Shown: positions 34,185-43,641 of the stretch, one piece after another
Numbering within the stretch: the stretch's first letter is position 1
Layout of the letters: every line of letters begins with the position of its first letter
Notes under the pieces: model-generated
Seen by the model: only the letters and a program-made list of their open reading frames with translations
Databases searched by the model: none
What the model was told of the DNA's origin: nothing
NCBI RefSeq assembly: GCF_001639065.2
Contig: NZ_LQXO02000005.1
Span: 62,001-126,000, forward strand
DNA length: 64,000 nt
Origin: Vibrio barjaei
Lineage (GTDB): Bacteria; Pseudomonadota; Gammaproteobacteria; Enterobacterales; Vibrionaceae
Reading direction: 5' to 3'
Program-made: the position numbers and the translations under genes

Positions 34185-35657
34185 TCATTGTGCTAAGGCG
34201 ACTTTCATCTGCTCGGCGACTTTGTCGACCTTTCCTAGCCCTATGATGACTTGAATGCCGTTCTTACCAACTGGAACAACCCCTGCAGCACCAAGTTGTT
34301 TAAGTTTTTCTTTGTCCACAATGCCAGAGTCTTTTACTGATAGGCGCAGGCGAGTAATACAATTGTCTACTTCAGTAATATTGTCACTGCCACCTAGGGC
34401 TTCAATATACTGGTGAGTTAAGCCTTCGATACCTTTATCACCGCCTGTCGTTGCTTCTTGCTCAGGAGCTATGTCTTCACCGCGACCTGGTGTTTTTAAG
34501 TTGAACTTCAAGATAGCGAAACGGAACACACAGTAGTAAATGGCAAAGAACACTAAGCCCTGCACAATAAGCATATACCACTGAACGGCAAGCGGGTTTT
34601 GACTAGACAGGACAAGGTCAACAAAACCAGCAGAGAAGCCAAATCCTGCGATCCACTGCATACTTGCAGCAATATATAGTGAAATACCAGTCAGTACGGC
34701 GTGAAGTAAATACAGGCCTGGAGCTAGGAACATAAAGCTAAACTCTAGTGGCTCAGTAATTCCTGTAAAGAAAGAGGCCATTGCAGCAGCAAGCATGATA
34801 GAGAACACAGCCGATTTGTTTTTCTTATCTGCACAGTGGTAAATCGCTAAGGCAGCACCAGGAAGACCAAACATCATGATTGGGAAGAAGCCCGCTTGAT
34901 ACATGCCAGTTACACCAACCGTAGCTGTTCCGTTAGCAATAGACTGCGCACCGCCTAAGAAATTAGGAATGTCATTAATGCCAACGACATCAAACCAGAA
35001 AACAGGGTACAGGGCGTGGTGCATGCCAACGGTTAGCATTAATCGGTTAAAGAAGCCAAATAGACCTGCGCCTACTGCACCCATAGATTGAAGTTTAACG
35101 CCGAACACGATAAGAGCGTCATACACTACTGGCCAGACATAAAGCAGTACGAAGGCTAACAGCATACCCGCAATAGAAGTCAGAATAGGAACGAGGCGCT
35201 TTCCACTGAAGAATGCCAACGCTTTAGGTAGCGTTACGCCTGAGTAGCGATTGTAGATTTCTGCAGAGACTATACCGACAATAATACCAACAAATTGGTT
35301 AGAGATTTTGCCAAAGGCTGCTGGAACTTCGTCAGCGCTAATACCTTTAAGTTGCTGCACAGTTTCTGGAGAAAGAAGAGTTGTCAGTACTAAGAAGCAG
35401 ATAAAACCAGACAATGCAGCAGAGCCATTCTTGTCCTTACTTAACCCAAATGCCACACCAACGGCAAACAACACTGCCATGTTGTCGATGATCGCACCGC
35501 CGGACTTAATTAAAAACGCAGCAAGTGTACTGTCTGCGCCCCAGCCGGTTGGATCCAACCAATAGCCAACCCCCATTAAAATTGCTGCGGCAGGCAGGGT
35601 GGCCACTGGAACCATTAATGCCTTACCTACTTTTTGCATATAGCCGAGTATGTTCAT
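34185..35657 (-). CDS. PTS permease IIBC, glucose/N-acetylglucosamine family
   Basis: 490 residues. Residues 1 to about 390 form the IIC membrane domain (MQKVGKALMVPVATLPAAAI; GFFNRLMLTVGMHHAL; PVFWFDVVGIND; GITEPLEFSFMF). Residues about 410-490 are IIB with the phospho-Cys motif NCITRLRL. The sequence GINDIPNF is closer to NagE-type than PtsG-type permeases, but IIA is absent, so it must use a separate IIA. It phosphorylates a hexose or amino sugar during uptake. It is divergent from a LysR gene that could regulate it. Confidence 0.87.
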   Translation of the reverse strand: MNILGYMQKVGKALMVPVATLPAAAILMGVGYWLDPTGWGADSTLAAFLIKSGGAIIDNMAVLFAVGVAFGLSKDKNGSAALSGFICFLVLTTLLSPETVQQLKGISADEVPAAFGKISNQFVGIIVGIVSAEIYNRYSGVTLPKALAFFSGKRLVPILTSIAGMLLAFVLLYVWPVVYDALIVFGVKLQSMGAVGAGLFGFFNRLMLTVGMHHALYPVFWFDVVGINDIPNFLGGAQSIANGTATVGVTGMYQAGFFPIMMFGLPGAALAIYHCADKKNKSAVFSIMLAAAMASFFTGITEPLEFSFMFLAPGLYLLHAVLTGISLYIAASMQWIAGFGFSAGFVDLVLSSQNPLAVQWYMLIVQGLVFFAIYYCVFRFAILKFNLKTPGRGEDIAPEQEATTGGDKGIEGLTHQYIEALGGSDNITEVDNCITRLRLSVKDSGIVDKEKLKQLGAAGVVPVGKNGIQVIIGLGKVDKVAEQMKVALAQ

Positions 35658-35824
35658 TTAAACCTCTTTGTGTTTATTATCCACGGAACTTTTGCCCTGT
35701 ATTTGCTTGCGACGACAGGGTGTTTATTCGTTTTCTGGCTGATATTTGAAACTTATTTATCGATGCGAACAAACTAATTTTCAGGTACTATGGATTAAAA
35801 TTTTTAATAAGTAGAGGCCGTGCT

Positions 35825-36703
35825 ATGGCGAATGAACAAACCTTATTGAGAAATCTGCATACCTTTCATGTCGCAGCAAAAGCACTGAGTTTTACCCTTG
35901 CAGCAAAGGAATTACACTTGACTCAGGGAGCTGTGAGCCATCGAATTAAGGTGCTTGAGAAGTCGCTTGGGTTTAATTTATTCACCCGCGGCACAAGGAA
36001 ACTGGGGCTTACAGAGGAAGGTGAACGGTTTCACCAAACGCTTTCAAAATCGTTGCACTCCATTTTTGGTGAGATCGAAGAAATTAAATCGACGGATATG
36101 AGTGGGGAGATCACGATCGCCAGTTCGCCAAATTTTGCCGCGTCTTGGTTAGTGCCAAGACTCAAAGATTTTAATCAACGCTATCCCAACTTTAATGTAA
36201 ATATTCTTGTCCACGAAGAGCAACAGAACTTTGAGAACGACCAAGTCGATATTGCGTTTTATTATGGCGATGAGAAACCAAAGGACTGCTTCGTCAAACC
36301 TCTCTTTGGTGAGCGCTATATTCCCATTTGCTCGCCTGAATACGCTCAGCGATTTAAGCTCTTTGAACGTGGCCTAGATGGACTGAAAGAGGTCAATCTT
36401 ATTCATGCATTAGGGTCAAATGTCTGGGAGCGCTGGATTAAATATCACGACTATGATCTCAATATCTTTAGGCACTTTTACTGTGTTGGGCATAGAGGGT
36501 TAGACCTGACCGGAGCGCTGAACTCACTTGGCTTGGCGATGGGGAGGTATTATTTCGTTAAAGACTATATTGAGAGAGGCGAGTTGGTTTGCCCTTATCC
36601 TTCAATGAGCACTAGTCAAACTTATGATTTGGTATGTCTAAATGGTCATGAAGAAAGACCAAAAATCCGGACATTTATTCAATGGATCGATAGCCAACTA
36701 TAG
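35825..36703 (+). CDS. LysR-family regulator (DsdC/GcvA-like)
   Basis: 292 residues. The N-terminal HTH is typical of the GcvA/DsdC branch (LRNLHTFHVAAKALSFTLAA, LTQGAVSHRIKVLEKSLGF, FTRGTRKLGLTEEGE). The effector domain begins at ITIASSPNFAASWLVPRL. It is divergent from the PTS permease gene, 167 bp apart, so control of that gene is likely but not shown. The region between has an inverted repeat CCCTGT...ACAGGG without a clear LysR box. Confidence 0.88.
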   Translation: MANEQTLLRNLHTFHVAAKALSFTLAAKELHLTQGAVSHRIKVLEKSLGFNLFTRGTRKLGLTEEGERFHQTLSKSLHSIFGEIEEIKSTDMSGEITIASSPNFAASWLVPRLKDFNQRYPNFNVNILVHEEQQNFENDQVDIAFYYGDEKPKDCFVKPLFGERYIPICSPEYAQRFKLFERGLDGLKEVNLIHALGSNVWERWIKYHDYDLNIFRHFYCVGHRGLDLTGALNSLGLAMGRYYFVKDYIERGELVCPYPSMSTSQTYDLVCLNGHEERPKIRTFIQWIDSQL

Positions 36704-36715
36704 TGTTGGCTATCG
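36688..36715. terminator. hairpin between convergent genes
   Basis: CGATAGCCAAC (36688-36698) and GTTGGCTATCG (36705-36715) form a perfect 11-bp stem with a 6-nt loop that covers the lysR stop codon and lies 11 bp from the end of the convergent barrel gene. No U-tract on either side. Confidence 0.55.
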
Positions 36716-36725
36716 GAATGAACAT

Positions 36726-38039
36726 TTAGAATGGATGATCAACCATGATCCAGAAGTTAGTGCTTTCTGGAGACTTCGCTAAATCGGCACGAACCACCAA
36801 TCCTGCCATCAATGCACGAACTGACGCGCCGCCATCGTACTTGAGATCAGTAAGAAGTTCGTTCGCCGTGTAGGCAGAACCTACGCGACCTACCTCAACA
36901 AAGCCTACAAGTTGGATCCAGTCTACTCTCAAGAAATTCAACCAAGAGATATCTTTGATAGGGTTATAGGCTAACGTATAACGATATTCTGCAGAGCCAT
37001 AAATCACGGCTTTGTCGTGGAATCGGTTATTGTCGTAACCGCGCATACGAGTAAAGCCACCTAATGTTGCACCTTCATTATAAGGCGCATTTCCTTTTAT
37101 AGACTGAGTGCCATTAGGGTTATCCGTTACTTCCCAAGTAGGTGAATAACCGGTCCAGAAGTTCATAGCGATGATTCGTTGTGATGCCCAGTCAGACTTG
37201 CCGAGCGAAAAGTATTTACTCATATCAAGTTCGTTGAACGACCACTGTTTTTTAGACTCAAACCAGCCCCAATCGTGAGAAGTTGCGATGTATTGTCGGC
37301 TACCGTAGGAAGGGTTAGGGGCAAAGTCGGTATTATCGTAGAGTATGCCAAACTCCATCGCATGAATCGCACCGTCGACATCACCTTGTTGAAACTCAAA
37401 AGATTGGTATCGATTAAACTGGCGAGCTACAAAGATAGTTGAGCCGCTGGTCAATGGATTCCATTCTTTACCGCCAGAAGGCTCTGAGACTAACAAACCG
37501 TTGCGGATCTCATAATCAACGAGGCCTTTGTCTCTGGTTACACCAATAGGAAGCACATACTCCATCTTGATATCAAACCAGTTAGATGCGCCATCGGCTT
37601 CCAGATAATCCAAGTTAGACGAACCATTGCTACCGGGACGAGGAGGGGTGTAATAGGCATTACCTGAAGTATAAGCACGTTGTTTTGGGTAATACCCAAA
37701 CATGCCGTAGGCGCTCAAGAACACACGTTCGGTCCCCGGAATCATGTAGTTCCAAACACCTCCAGCAAGCGCATAACTGGTTTCACCTCCAAAGACAGTG
37801 CCACCTATGGTCATCTGGTCTTGGTGGATACCTTTTATCATGCCACCGACACCGACGTTAAGCCCCATGGTTTCTGTACTAAATAGGTAAGGCAGTACCA
37901 TGGATTCTCGAATTCTGTCTGGAGTTTCTTGTCGGTCAATACGCGACTTGACGTTAGTTGGTGTCGCTCCTTGCGCCACCACTGCAGTGAGTGAGCACGA
38001 TATAGCAGCGATGACACTTATAATACGGCGATATGTCAT
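36726..38039 (-). CDS. BamA/TamA-type outer-membrane barrel protein
   Basis: 437 residues with a signal peptide ending near VVAQGA. No POTRA domain is visible; after a short periplasmic lead (RQETPDRIRESMVLPYLF) the whole chain is a beta-barrel with many aromatic-girdle strands. TLGGFTRMRGYDNNRFHD corresponds to the conserved L6 V/M-R-G-F/Y motif of the Omp85 family, and the protein ends in a Phe (WIMVDHPF). Without POTRA it is unlikely to be an insertase; family relatives are of unknown function. Confidence 0.8.
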   Translation of the reverse strand: MTYRRIISVIAAISCSLTAVVAQGATPTNVKSRIDRQETPDRIRESMVLPYLFSTETMGLNVGVGGMIKGIHQDQMTIGGTVFGGETSYALAGGVWNYMIPGTERVFLSAYGMFGYYPKQRAYTSGNAYYTPPRPGSNGSSNLDYLEADGASNWFDIKMEYVLPIGVTRDKGLVDYEIRNGLLVSEPSGGKEWNPLTSGSTIFVARQFNRYQSFEFQQGDVDGAIHAMEFGILYDNTDFAPNPSYGSRQYIATSHDWGWFESKKQWSFNELDMSKYFSLGKSDWASQRIIAMNFWTGYSPTWEVTDNPNGTQSIKGNAPYNEGATLGGFTRMRGYDNNRFHDKAVIYGSAEYRYTLAYNPIKDISWLNFLRVDWIQLVGFVEVGRVGSAYTANELLTDLKYDGGASVRALMAGLVVRADLAKSPESTNFWIMVDHPF

Positions 38040-38189
38040 ACGAGTTAGACTTCCTTGTGAGATTTTTCATTCTTATTATGGTGTAACGATAAATAGCCTA
38101 ACGTTATTTTAGGAGATAGAAAACACTAAGTGGTTATTTTGGCGGCTTTTTAACAATGGTTTTGTAAATTTGCTGGTTATAAGCGCGAA

Positions 38190-38218
38190 TATAGAAAACC
38201 CAAGCCATGGCTTGGGTT
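38190..38218 (-). terminator. terminator after the M14 peptidase gene
   Basis: Perfect palindrome AACCCAAGCC-AT-GGCTTGGGTT (38197-38218); on the minus strand it is followed by TTCTATATTC. It is 23 bp after the peptidase stop. Confidence 0.7.
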
Positions 38219-38240
38219 ATAGAGTCGCGAGTGAAGATTA

Positions 38241-39161
38241 CTACATATGCGTCTTTAAATATTCCAAAGCCCCAATGACAGACGCCACTTGAGCATCGTT
38301 GCACTCTTGTGAGGTGACTTTTGGACTGTCTGGATAAACTTCAGTTGTGGTTGAGTACTCACAATCCGTCATGCCGGTGCAAAGGCTGAGCTTTTTCAGC
38401 GGGTAATTGATGACGCCATGCTGAACGACATTAGAACCAATAATATTGCCATTTTGGTCTGGCGGGGCAATATGAGTCACTTTTTCTACATGTTGGATGA
38501 TCGTCGCTTGAAATTCATCTGCGGGATTCTCGGTATTGCCGACAAGATAGAAACCGTCAGGAACATTGTCCTCGATGTAGTCGAGACCATCGCGTGCTGC
38601 TAGTGCTGGTCGAAACTCGCTTTCATCTGTGTCCGTTGTTTCATGTAAATCGATATGTGCCCAAACACAGGTATCTAACGATGCGACCATCGCCATGAGG
38701 TTCGCAGACTCTTCTGCTGGTGAATCTATGTAAAAAGAACGATTAGGGTCGACAGCATTAGGATTCCAACGATTGATCGTTTCATAGCCCCAAGGACTGA
38801 CACATGGTGCGATAACGATGTTGAACAGAGACTCGTAGTGAGAGGCGTTTTCTTTGGCGAACTGAAGCGCACCGTGGACGCCAGAAGTCTCATAACCATG
38901 AACACCACCAGTAACAAGAACCGTAGGCTTCTGCGAATCCCAAGATTTGGTTTTTATTACGAACAGTGGAAATCGATCAACATCATACGAGAGCGCACCA
39001 TATTGCTCAACATTGAAGGCATCTTTTAGCGCTGCGATCTTTGGGAGTACATCTTCGCTGTACAGACGCTTTACAGTAGTCGATTCGCGCCATTGGATAA
39101 CTTCTTCTTCAGTCCATTTTTGTCCTGGGGTACCGATAGGGTAGTGAAACTGATTCTTCAT
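38241..39161 (-). CDS. M14-family zinc carboxypeptidase-like protein
   Basis: 306 residues from the ATG at 39161 (GGAAACC upstream); ATG at 39170 is equally possible, and the longer frame to 39221 is unlikely. The zinc motif HxxE is in GGVHGYETSG, the third ligand His in AHIDLHETTD, the substrate Arg region in NPNAVDPNRSF, and a catalytic Glu in TTTEVYPDSP. There is no signal peptide, so it is cytoplasmic. It resembles succinylglutamate desuccinylase/M14 enzymes; the substrate is unknown. Confidence 0.85.
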   Translation of the reverse strand: MKNQFHYPIGTPGQKWTEEEVIQWRESTTVKRLYSEDVLPKIAALKDAFNVEQYGALSYDVDRFPLFVIKTKSWDSQKPTVLVTGGVHGYETSGVHGALQFAKENASHYESLFNIVIAPCVSPWGYETINRWNPNAVDPNRSFYIDSPAEESANLMAMVASLDTCVWAHIDLHETTDTDESEFRPALAARDGLDYIEDNVPDGFYLVGNTENPADEFQATIIQHVEKVTHIAPPDQNGNIIGSNVVQHGVINYPLKKLSLCTGMTDCEYSTTTEVYPDSPKVTSQECNDAQVASVIGALEYLKTHM

Positions 39162-39298
39162 GGTTTCCATTCTCGATATTATTTGTGCTGCAAGAATAGC
39201 TTTGCAAGGTTTAACGTGCAACGAGCATGGTGTGAAGATTGTGACAAATCATTTTCGGACCACTGAGCTAGCGGTCCAAACGGTTCGTTTGATGGCGT

Positions 39299-39727
39299 TT
39301 AATCGCGGTTTGCTTGTTCAATCGCTGACATGAGTTTGTCAGAAATCAGGGCTTTTTGATTGGTGGTGAAATCAAACATGACGATCGTAGCTGTCCCCGT
39401 CGTGGTGACTTTGCCAAGCTTCTTGCTGACCACTTGATATTCCATCTTAAAGCGGTCTTCTTGTACCTCAGTAATTCGAGATCCGACAAGTAATGTATCG
39501 GGGTAGGTTACAGGCAGTTTATAGCGGCAATAGGTTTCCCCAAGTACCGGGCCTATATTCGTGACTGCCATGTCTTCCATTAGATTAATGTGACTGAAGT
39601 AGTCGAGTCGCGCGGTTTCAAAGTATCGAAAATACACTACGTTATTGACGTGATTAAGTGCATCCATTTCGCCCCAAGCGACAGGGATCTCCGTAACGAC
39701 AGAGTAGTCCTTAAGCAACAATTCCAT
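39299..39727 (-). CDS. hotdog-fold acyl-CoA thioesterase (YbgC/FadM type)
   Basis: 142 residues. The 4HBT signature GEMDALNHVNNVVYFRYFE with the catalytic Asp is at residues about 19-38, followed by hotdog strands (TLLVGSRITEVQEDRFKMEYQV). It cleaves acyl-CoA thioesters in the cytoplasm; chain length is not predictable. It is transcribed towards the M14 gene, 138 bp away. Confidence 0.9.
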   Translation of the reverse strand: MELLLKDYSVVTEIPVAWGEMDALNHVNNVVYFRYFETARLDYFSHINLMEDMAVTNIGPVLGETYCRYKLPVTYPDTLLVGSRITEVQEDRFKMEYQVVSKKLGKVTTTGTATIVMFDFTTNQKALISDKLMSAIEQANRD

Positions 39728-39823
39728 ATTGTTATCCCTTATTAAGTTTGTGCATTTACTCTATTTTGGAATTAACAATAATGCAACATTAACGGTGCGA
39801 AGTTGAGTACCCCGTTTGGGGGT

Positions 39824-40150
39824 CTATTCAATAGGTAGGGTTGAGAGGCATTTTCGGCACAAACACAGATTGGATTTTTCGATGGAAGACGTATCGCGCT
39901 TGTCCAGTTCAAAACACCAACAGGTATCGTGGCCAGCCGAGATGTCACAATAAGCGGGTTCTCCACATTTGGGGCAAACGTGTGTGGTTGTAGAACCTGT
40001 TAACTGCTGCATTTTGTCATCGCGTTCTTCTTCTTCCATTAAACGCCATGCGGACAACTCGTCCATGGTACGAAAGCAACCAGAACACATGCCACCTTCA
40101 TTTTTACAGGCGGCTTTACAGGGAGTGGCGATAGCAATAGTTTTAGTCAT
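39824..40150 (-). CDS. DUF1289 plus cysteine-rich CWC protein
   Basis: 108 residues. The N-terminal half is DUF1289 (PCKAACKNEGGMCSGCFRT, ELSAWRLMEEEERDDKM). The C-terminal half is a Cys-rich CWC domain (CPKCGEPAYCDISAGHDTCW followed by CLCRKCLSTL). About a dozen Cys suggest metal binding. A Fur-box-like sequence lies 52 bp upstream, which would fit an iron link. Function is unknown. Confidence 0.85.
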   Translation of the reverse strand: MTKTIAIATPCKAACKNEGGMCSGCFRTMDELSAWRLMEEEERDDKMQQLTGSTTTHVCPKCGEPAYCDISAGHDTCWCFELDKRDTSSIEKSNLCLCRKCLSTLPIE

Positions 40151-40201
40151 AGATTTAAATCAATAGGTTGCACAGTTTGTTCTAGAGCGTTAGAATTAAA
40201 T

Positions 40202-40220
40202 GGTAATAATTATCATTTGC
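40202..40220. promoter_or_regulatory. Fur-box-like sequence
   Basis: GGTAATAATTATCATTTGC matches 14 of 19 positions of the Fur consensus (GATAATGATAATCATTATC). It lies in the divergent region between the CWC gene and the small membrane protein gene. Confidence 0.5.
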
Positions 40221-40230
40221 AAAAAAATAA

Positions 40231-40509
40231 ATGACGACACTCTTTTTAATTATTGGCGTGATGTTTATTCTCGCCTTAGCTCGTAAGCTTGCATTCTCCA
40301 ACATAGCGCTCACTTTGTTAAGTGGATATTTAGTGTTGTGGCTCTATTTGGACAACTCCACCTTAACGGCAATCTGTTTGCTGCTGTTTGCACTGTCACC
40401 GATTTTGGTGCGAGTAAAAAGCCGCAATGTTAGTTTTATCTTGTTCATTCAAGCTTTAATTTTGCCAGTAGCGATTCATTTTGGGATGACGTCTCTGCCC
40501 ATTCAGTAA
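40231..40509 (+). CDS. small membrane protein
   Basis: 92 residues with three hydrophobic helices (TLFLIIGVMFILALA, ALTLLSGYLVLWLYL, TAICLLLFALSPILV) and a fourth near the end. There is no good SD before the ATG, so translation may be weak. No family is recognised. It is divergent from the CWC gene with a possible Fur box between. Confidence 0.65.
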   Translation: MTTLFLIIGVMFILALARKLAFSNIALTLLSGYLVLWLYLDNSTLTAICLLLFALSPILVRVKSRNVSFILFIQALILPVAIHFGMTSLPIQ

Positions 40510-40522
40510 CGTTCCCTAATCA

Positions 40523-40555
40523 ATAAAAAAGGCTCCCATTGAGAATGGGAGCCTT
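40523..40555 (-). terminator. terminator of pyrC
   Basis: AAGGCTCCCATT (40529-40540) and AATGGGAGCCTT (40544-40555), a perfect 12-bp stem with a 3-nt loop. On the minus strand a run of T follows. Confidence 0.88.
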
Positions 40556-40578
40556 GACGATTAGTACATTAGTAAAAA

Positions 40579-41604
40579 TTACTTCACTTGCCAGTTGACC
40601 GTTTCACCGCCACGGATAGGTACAACAATATCATTACCGAATGGCATGGTTTCTGGCACGTTCCATTCAAATTTCTCTAGCGTGATAGTGTCTGTGTTAC
40701 GTGGTAGTCCATAGAAGTCTGGGCCGTTGTGGCTTGCGAACGCTTCTAAATTCTCTAGTTTGCCTTCTTGCTCGAATACTTCTGCGTATAGCTCTACTGC
40801 TGCGTGAGCGGTGTATGAGCCAGCACAGCCACAAGCGGCTTCTTTTTTGCCTTTAGCGTGTGGTGCAGAGTCAGTACCTAAGAAGAACTTCTTACTTCCG
40901 CTGGTTGCCGCTTCTACTAACGCTTGTTGATGCGTACCGCGTTTTAGAATTGGTAGGCAGTAGAAGTGTGGCTTGATACCGCCAACAAGCATATGGTTGC
41001 GGTTATACATCAAGTGGTGTGCGGTAATTGTTGCTGCTACGTTGTCGTTAGCATTTTTAACAAACTGAGCGGCATCGGCTGTCGTAATATGTTCAAGAAC
41101 AATCTTAAGGTTAGGGAAGTCGTTAACGATTGGAGCCAGTACCGTATCGAGGAACTCTTTTTCACGGTCGAAGATGTCAACGTCGTGAGTCGTCACTTCA
41201 CCGTGGACCAAAAGTAGCATTCCAACTTCTTCCATTGTCTCTAAAACAGAGTAGATGTTCTTTGCTGAAGTCACGCCAGAATCTGAGTTTGTTGTTGCAC
41301 CTGCTGGGTACAGCTTTGCTGCTACCACACCTGCCGCTTTGGCTTTACGAATTTCTTCTTGAGAGGTGTTGTCAGTTAGGTACAGCGCCATTAGAGGCTC
41401 AAACTGCTCAGATGGTTTTTCGGCCATGATGCGCGCTTTATACGCTAGCGCCATTTCAGTGTCAGTGACCGGTGGGATAGTGTTAGGCATGATCAATGCG
41501 CGGCCGTTGTAGCGACTGATGTCACGAACGGTATCTTTTAGTACTTCGCCATCGCGAAGGTGAACGTGCCAGTCGTCAGGACGAGTAATAGTCAATGTAG
41601 TCAT
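40579..41604 (-). CDS. pyrC: dihydroorotase
   Basis: 341 residues; the ATG at 41604 has GGGAG upstream and gives the typical [20 protein letters not shown] start with the HVHLR zinc ligands. The carbamylated Lys region is [13 protein letters not shown], further His ligands are in LLVHGEVT and VLEHITT, and the catalytic Asp is in FLGTDSAPH. It cyclises carbamoyl-aspartate to dihydroorotate in pyrimidine synthesis. A full-consensus PurR box lies 63 bp upstream. Confidence 0.95.
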   Translation of the reverse strand: MTTLTITRPDDWHVHLRDGEVLKDTVRDISRYNGRALIMPNTIPPVTDTEMALAYKARIMAEKPSEQFEPLMALYLTDNTSQEEIRKAKAAGVVAAKLYPAGATTNSDSGVTSAKNIYSVLETMEEVGMLLLVHGEVTTHDVDIFDREKEFLDTVLAPIVNDFPNLKIVLEHITTADAAQFVKNANDNVAATITAHHLMYNRNHMLVGGIKPHFYCLPILKRGTHQQALVEAATSGSKKFFLGTDSAPHAKGKKEAACGCAGSYTAHAAVELYAEVFEQEGKLENLEAFASHNGPDFYGLPRNTDTITLEKFEWNVPETMPFGNDIVVPIRGGETVNWQVK

Positions 41605-41666
41605 TTGGGCTCCCACCAAGTTAGATTCTTCTTGAAACGGAGCCTAAACGGCAGCGAAAAATGTGA

Positions 41667-41682
41667 ATGCAATCGCTTACGT
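41667..41682. promoter_or_regulatory. PurR box upstream of pyrC
   Basis: ATGCAATCGCTTACGT agrees with every fixed position of the PurR consensus ANGCAANCGNTTNCNT. It lies between pyrC and the divergent MOSC gene. PurR control of pyrC is known in E. coli. Confidence 0.75.
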
Positions 41683-41798
41683 TTAGGCGACAGGATGATA
41701 GAGGAAAACGACTTAGATTTCACTATGTTTCTGGGACAATGTGCAAAAAGGCGTTAACATTGAGCTCTGCAAATGGACATAACAAAAAGGGCTCAGTC

Positions 41799-43619
41799 GT
41801 GGCAAAATCTACTCTGCTTTCCCAAATCAATATCTATCCAGTTAAGTCAGTTGGAGGTATTTCTCTTTCCTCTTCATGGGTCGAAAAACAAGGGCTTTGT
41901 TTTGACCGTCGTTTTATGGTGGCATTGGCGGATGGTTCAATGGTGACCGCACGCAAATACCCTAACATGGTAAAAGTGTCATCCAGCCTTCTACCAACAG
42001 GTATTATCTTCACTTACCCTGGACTGCCTCCTTTAAAGCTGCAATACAGTACATTTAAAATGCAGGATACGGCCGCTACGGTATGGGCGGACAGTTTCTC
42101 TGCTTACACGACAACAGATGAAGCGGATGATTGGTTCAGTGAAGTATTGAATCAAAGGGTTGAGCTACTTTTCACTGGCGAGCAATCAAATCGGGTAAGA
42201 GAAAAGCTGGGTCATAATGTGAGCTTTGCAGACGGCTATCCTTTACTCATCATTAGCTCCGGTTCACTAGCGGAATTGAATAAGCGAAGCAGTGAAGTAC
42301 ATAGTATGGAGCAATTCAGAACCAACTTAGTGGTTGACTCAGACGAGCCATTTATCGAGGACTCATGGAAGAGAATTAAGATCGGTGATGTGGAGTTTGA
42401 AGCTGTAAAGCCATGTGAGCGTTGCATTCTAACTACGGTTGATGTCGAAAAAGCAGAATTCAGAGCCAGTAAAGAACCGCTAACGACCTTCTCACGCTTC
42501 CGTGCCAATGAACGCGGTGGCGTGTTCTTTGGTCAAAACCTTGTGGCAAAGAATGAGGGCATGATTCGCACTGGTGATGCTATCGAAGTACTGGAATACA
42601 AAGACAAAGAGTACTACGAGGATCTGGATGCGAATAAACAAGAATTCGTTTGTGTCGAGCGAGAGCATGTCGCGAGGAATTTTGAAACTTTTTGGTTAGA
42701 GCCTCAGAAAGGTGCAATGCCAAGCTACAAAGCAGGCCAACATCTACCGATAGAACTCAATATGGATGGTAAAGCGGTGAAGCGCTTGTATACCTTATCA
42801 TCAAGTCCAAGTCGTCCTGGGCGCTTAGCGATATCGGTGAAACGAGTTGATGGTGGAGAAGTATCGAATTGGCTGTTTGACCATTTTCAAGTAGGTGACA
42901 CCTTGATTGCTGATAAGCCTAACGGTTCATTCCATATTGCCAACTCTGAACATGAGCCGCTGTTATTACTATCTGCAGGAAGTGGCGTAACTCCGATGAT
43001 GTCGATGCTACGCGACCTTACCGACCAAAACGATATACGAGATGTGGTGTTCTACCATCAATGTTCAACTTACGCTGATATCCCGTTTGCGAATGAGTTG
43101 AAAAGCCTAGAGAAGCAAAATAAAAATCTCACGGTGATATTGGCACTGACACAACCATCAGAGGATTGGCAGGGGTTAAAAGGACGTTTTAGTTTGTCTC
43201 ATCTAAAACAAATTGCCGACCTGACAGAGAGACAAGTTTTCGTTTGTGGACCTGACGGTTTTATGCAAAAAGCCAAAAACTTGATGTTGAAGAAAGGACT
43301 ATCTGAAGATCACTATCACCAAGAGGCTTTTGGGGTCGCTACTGCAACGGAACAAGTGGTCAAAACCGTGCAAATTAGTTTAGATGGTACGGTGTTTGAG
43401 GGGAACAATCAGCAAACGATTCTAGAGCAAGCAGAAAAAGCCGGTCTTGCAGTTGCTCACAGTTGCCGCGCGGGGTTTTGTGGCGCGTGTAAGGTTACGG
43501 TAGAGTCGGGCCTAGTTCATCAACCTGATGTACCGGCGATTCAAGACAGTGAAATTGCAGAAGGAAAGATTTTAGCCTGTTGTGCAGTGCCACAGACAGA
43601 TGTGGATATTGTCAGTTAA
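41799..43619 (+). CDS. MOSC domain / ferredoxin-reductase / 2Fe-2S ferredoxin fusion (YcbX-like)
   Basis: 606 residues from the GTG at 41799, chosen for AAAAGGG seven bases upstream and for homology beginning LSQINIYPVKS. Part one (to about 265) has the MOSC beta-barrel N domain and MOSC domain with the Moco-binding Cys in VKPCERCILTTVD. Part two is an FAD/NAD reductase (LYTLSSSPSRPGRLAISVKR, LLLSAGSGVTPMMSML, FVCGPDGFM). Part three is a plant-type ferredoxin domain with CRAGFCGACKV and a later CC. It would carry electrons from NAD(P)H to a molybdenum cofactor that reduces N-hydroxylated compounds. The whole path is in one chain. Confidence 0.88.
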   Translation: MAKSTLLSQINIYPVKSVGGISLSSSWVEKQGLCFDRRFMVALADGSMVTARKYPNMVKVSSSLLPTGIIFTYPGLPPLKLQYSTFKMQDTAATVWADSFSAYTTTDEADDWFSEVLNQRVELLFTGEQSNRVREKLGHNVSFADGYPLLIISSGSLAELNKRSSEVHSMEQFRTNLVVDSDEPFIEDSWKRIKIGDVEFEAVKPCERCILTTVDVEKAEFRASKEPLTTFSRFRANERGGVFFGQNLVAKNEGMIRTGDAIEVLEYKDKEYYEDLDANKQEFVCVEREHVARNFETFWLEPQKGAMPSYKAGQHLPIELNMDGKAVKRLYTLSSSPSRPGRLAISVKRVDGGEVSNWLFDHFQVGDTLIADKPNGSFHIANSEHEPLLLLSAGSGVTPMMSMLRDLTDQNDIRDVVFYHQCSTYADIPFANELKSLEKQNKNLTVILALTQPSEDWQGLKGRFSLSHLKQIADLTERQVFVCGPDGFMQKAKNLMLKKGLSEDHYHQEAFGVATATEQVVKTVQISLDGTVFEGNNQQTILEQAEKAGLAVAHSCRAGFCGACKVTVESGLVHQPDVPAIQDSEIAEGKILACCAVPQTDVDIVS

Positions 43620-43641
43620 ATAAAGAATTGAGAGGCTGTTT

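Noticed and set aside
35694..35720. Inverted repeat CCCTGT...ACAGGG between the PTS and LysR genes as an operator
   Set aside because: Arms are only 6 bp with a long spacer and do not match a LysR, CRP or Mlc consensus well enough.
41667..41798. Extended N-terminus of the MOSC fusion from 41667
   Set aside because: The extra 44 residues have no homology-like character and cover the PurR box; the GTG at 41799 has a proper SD.
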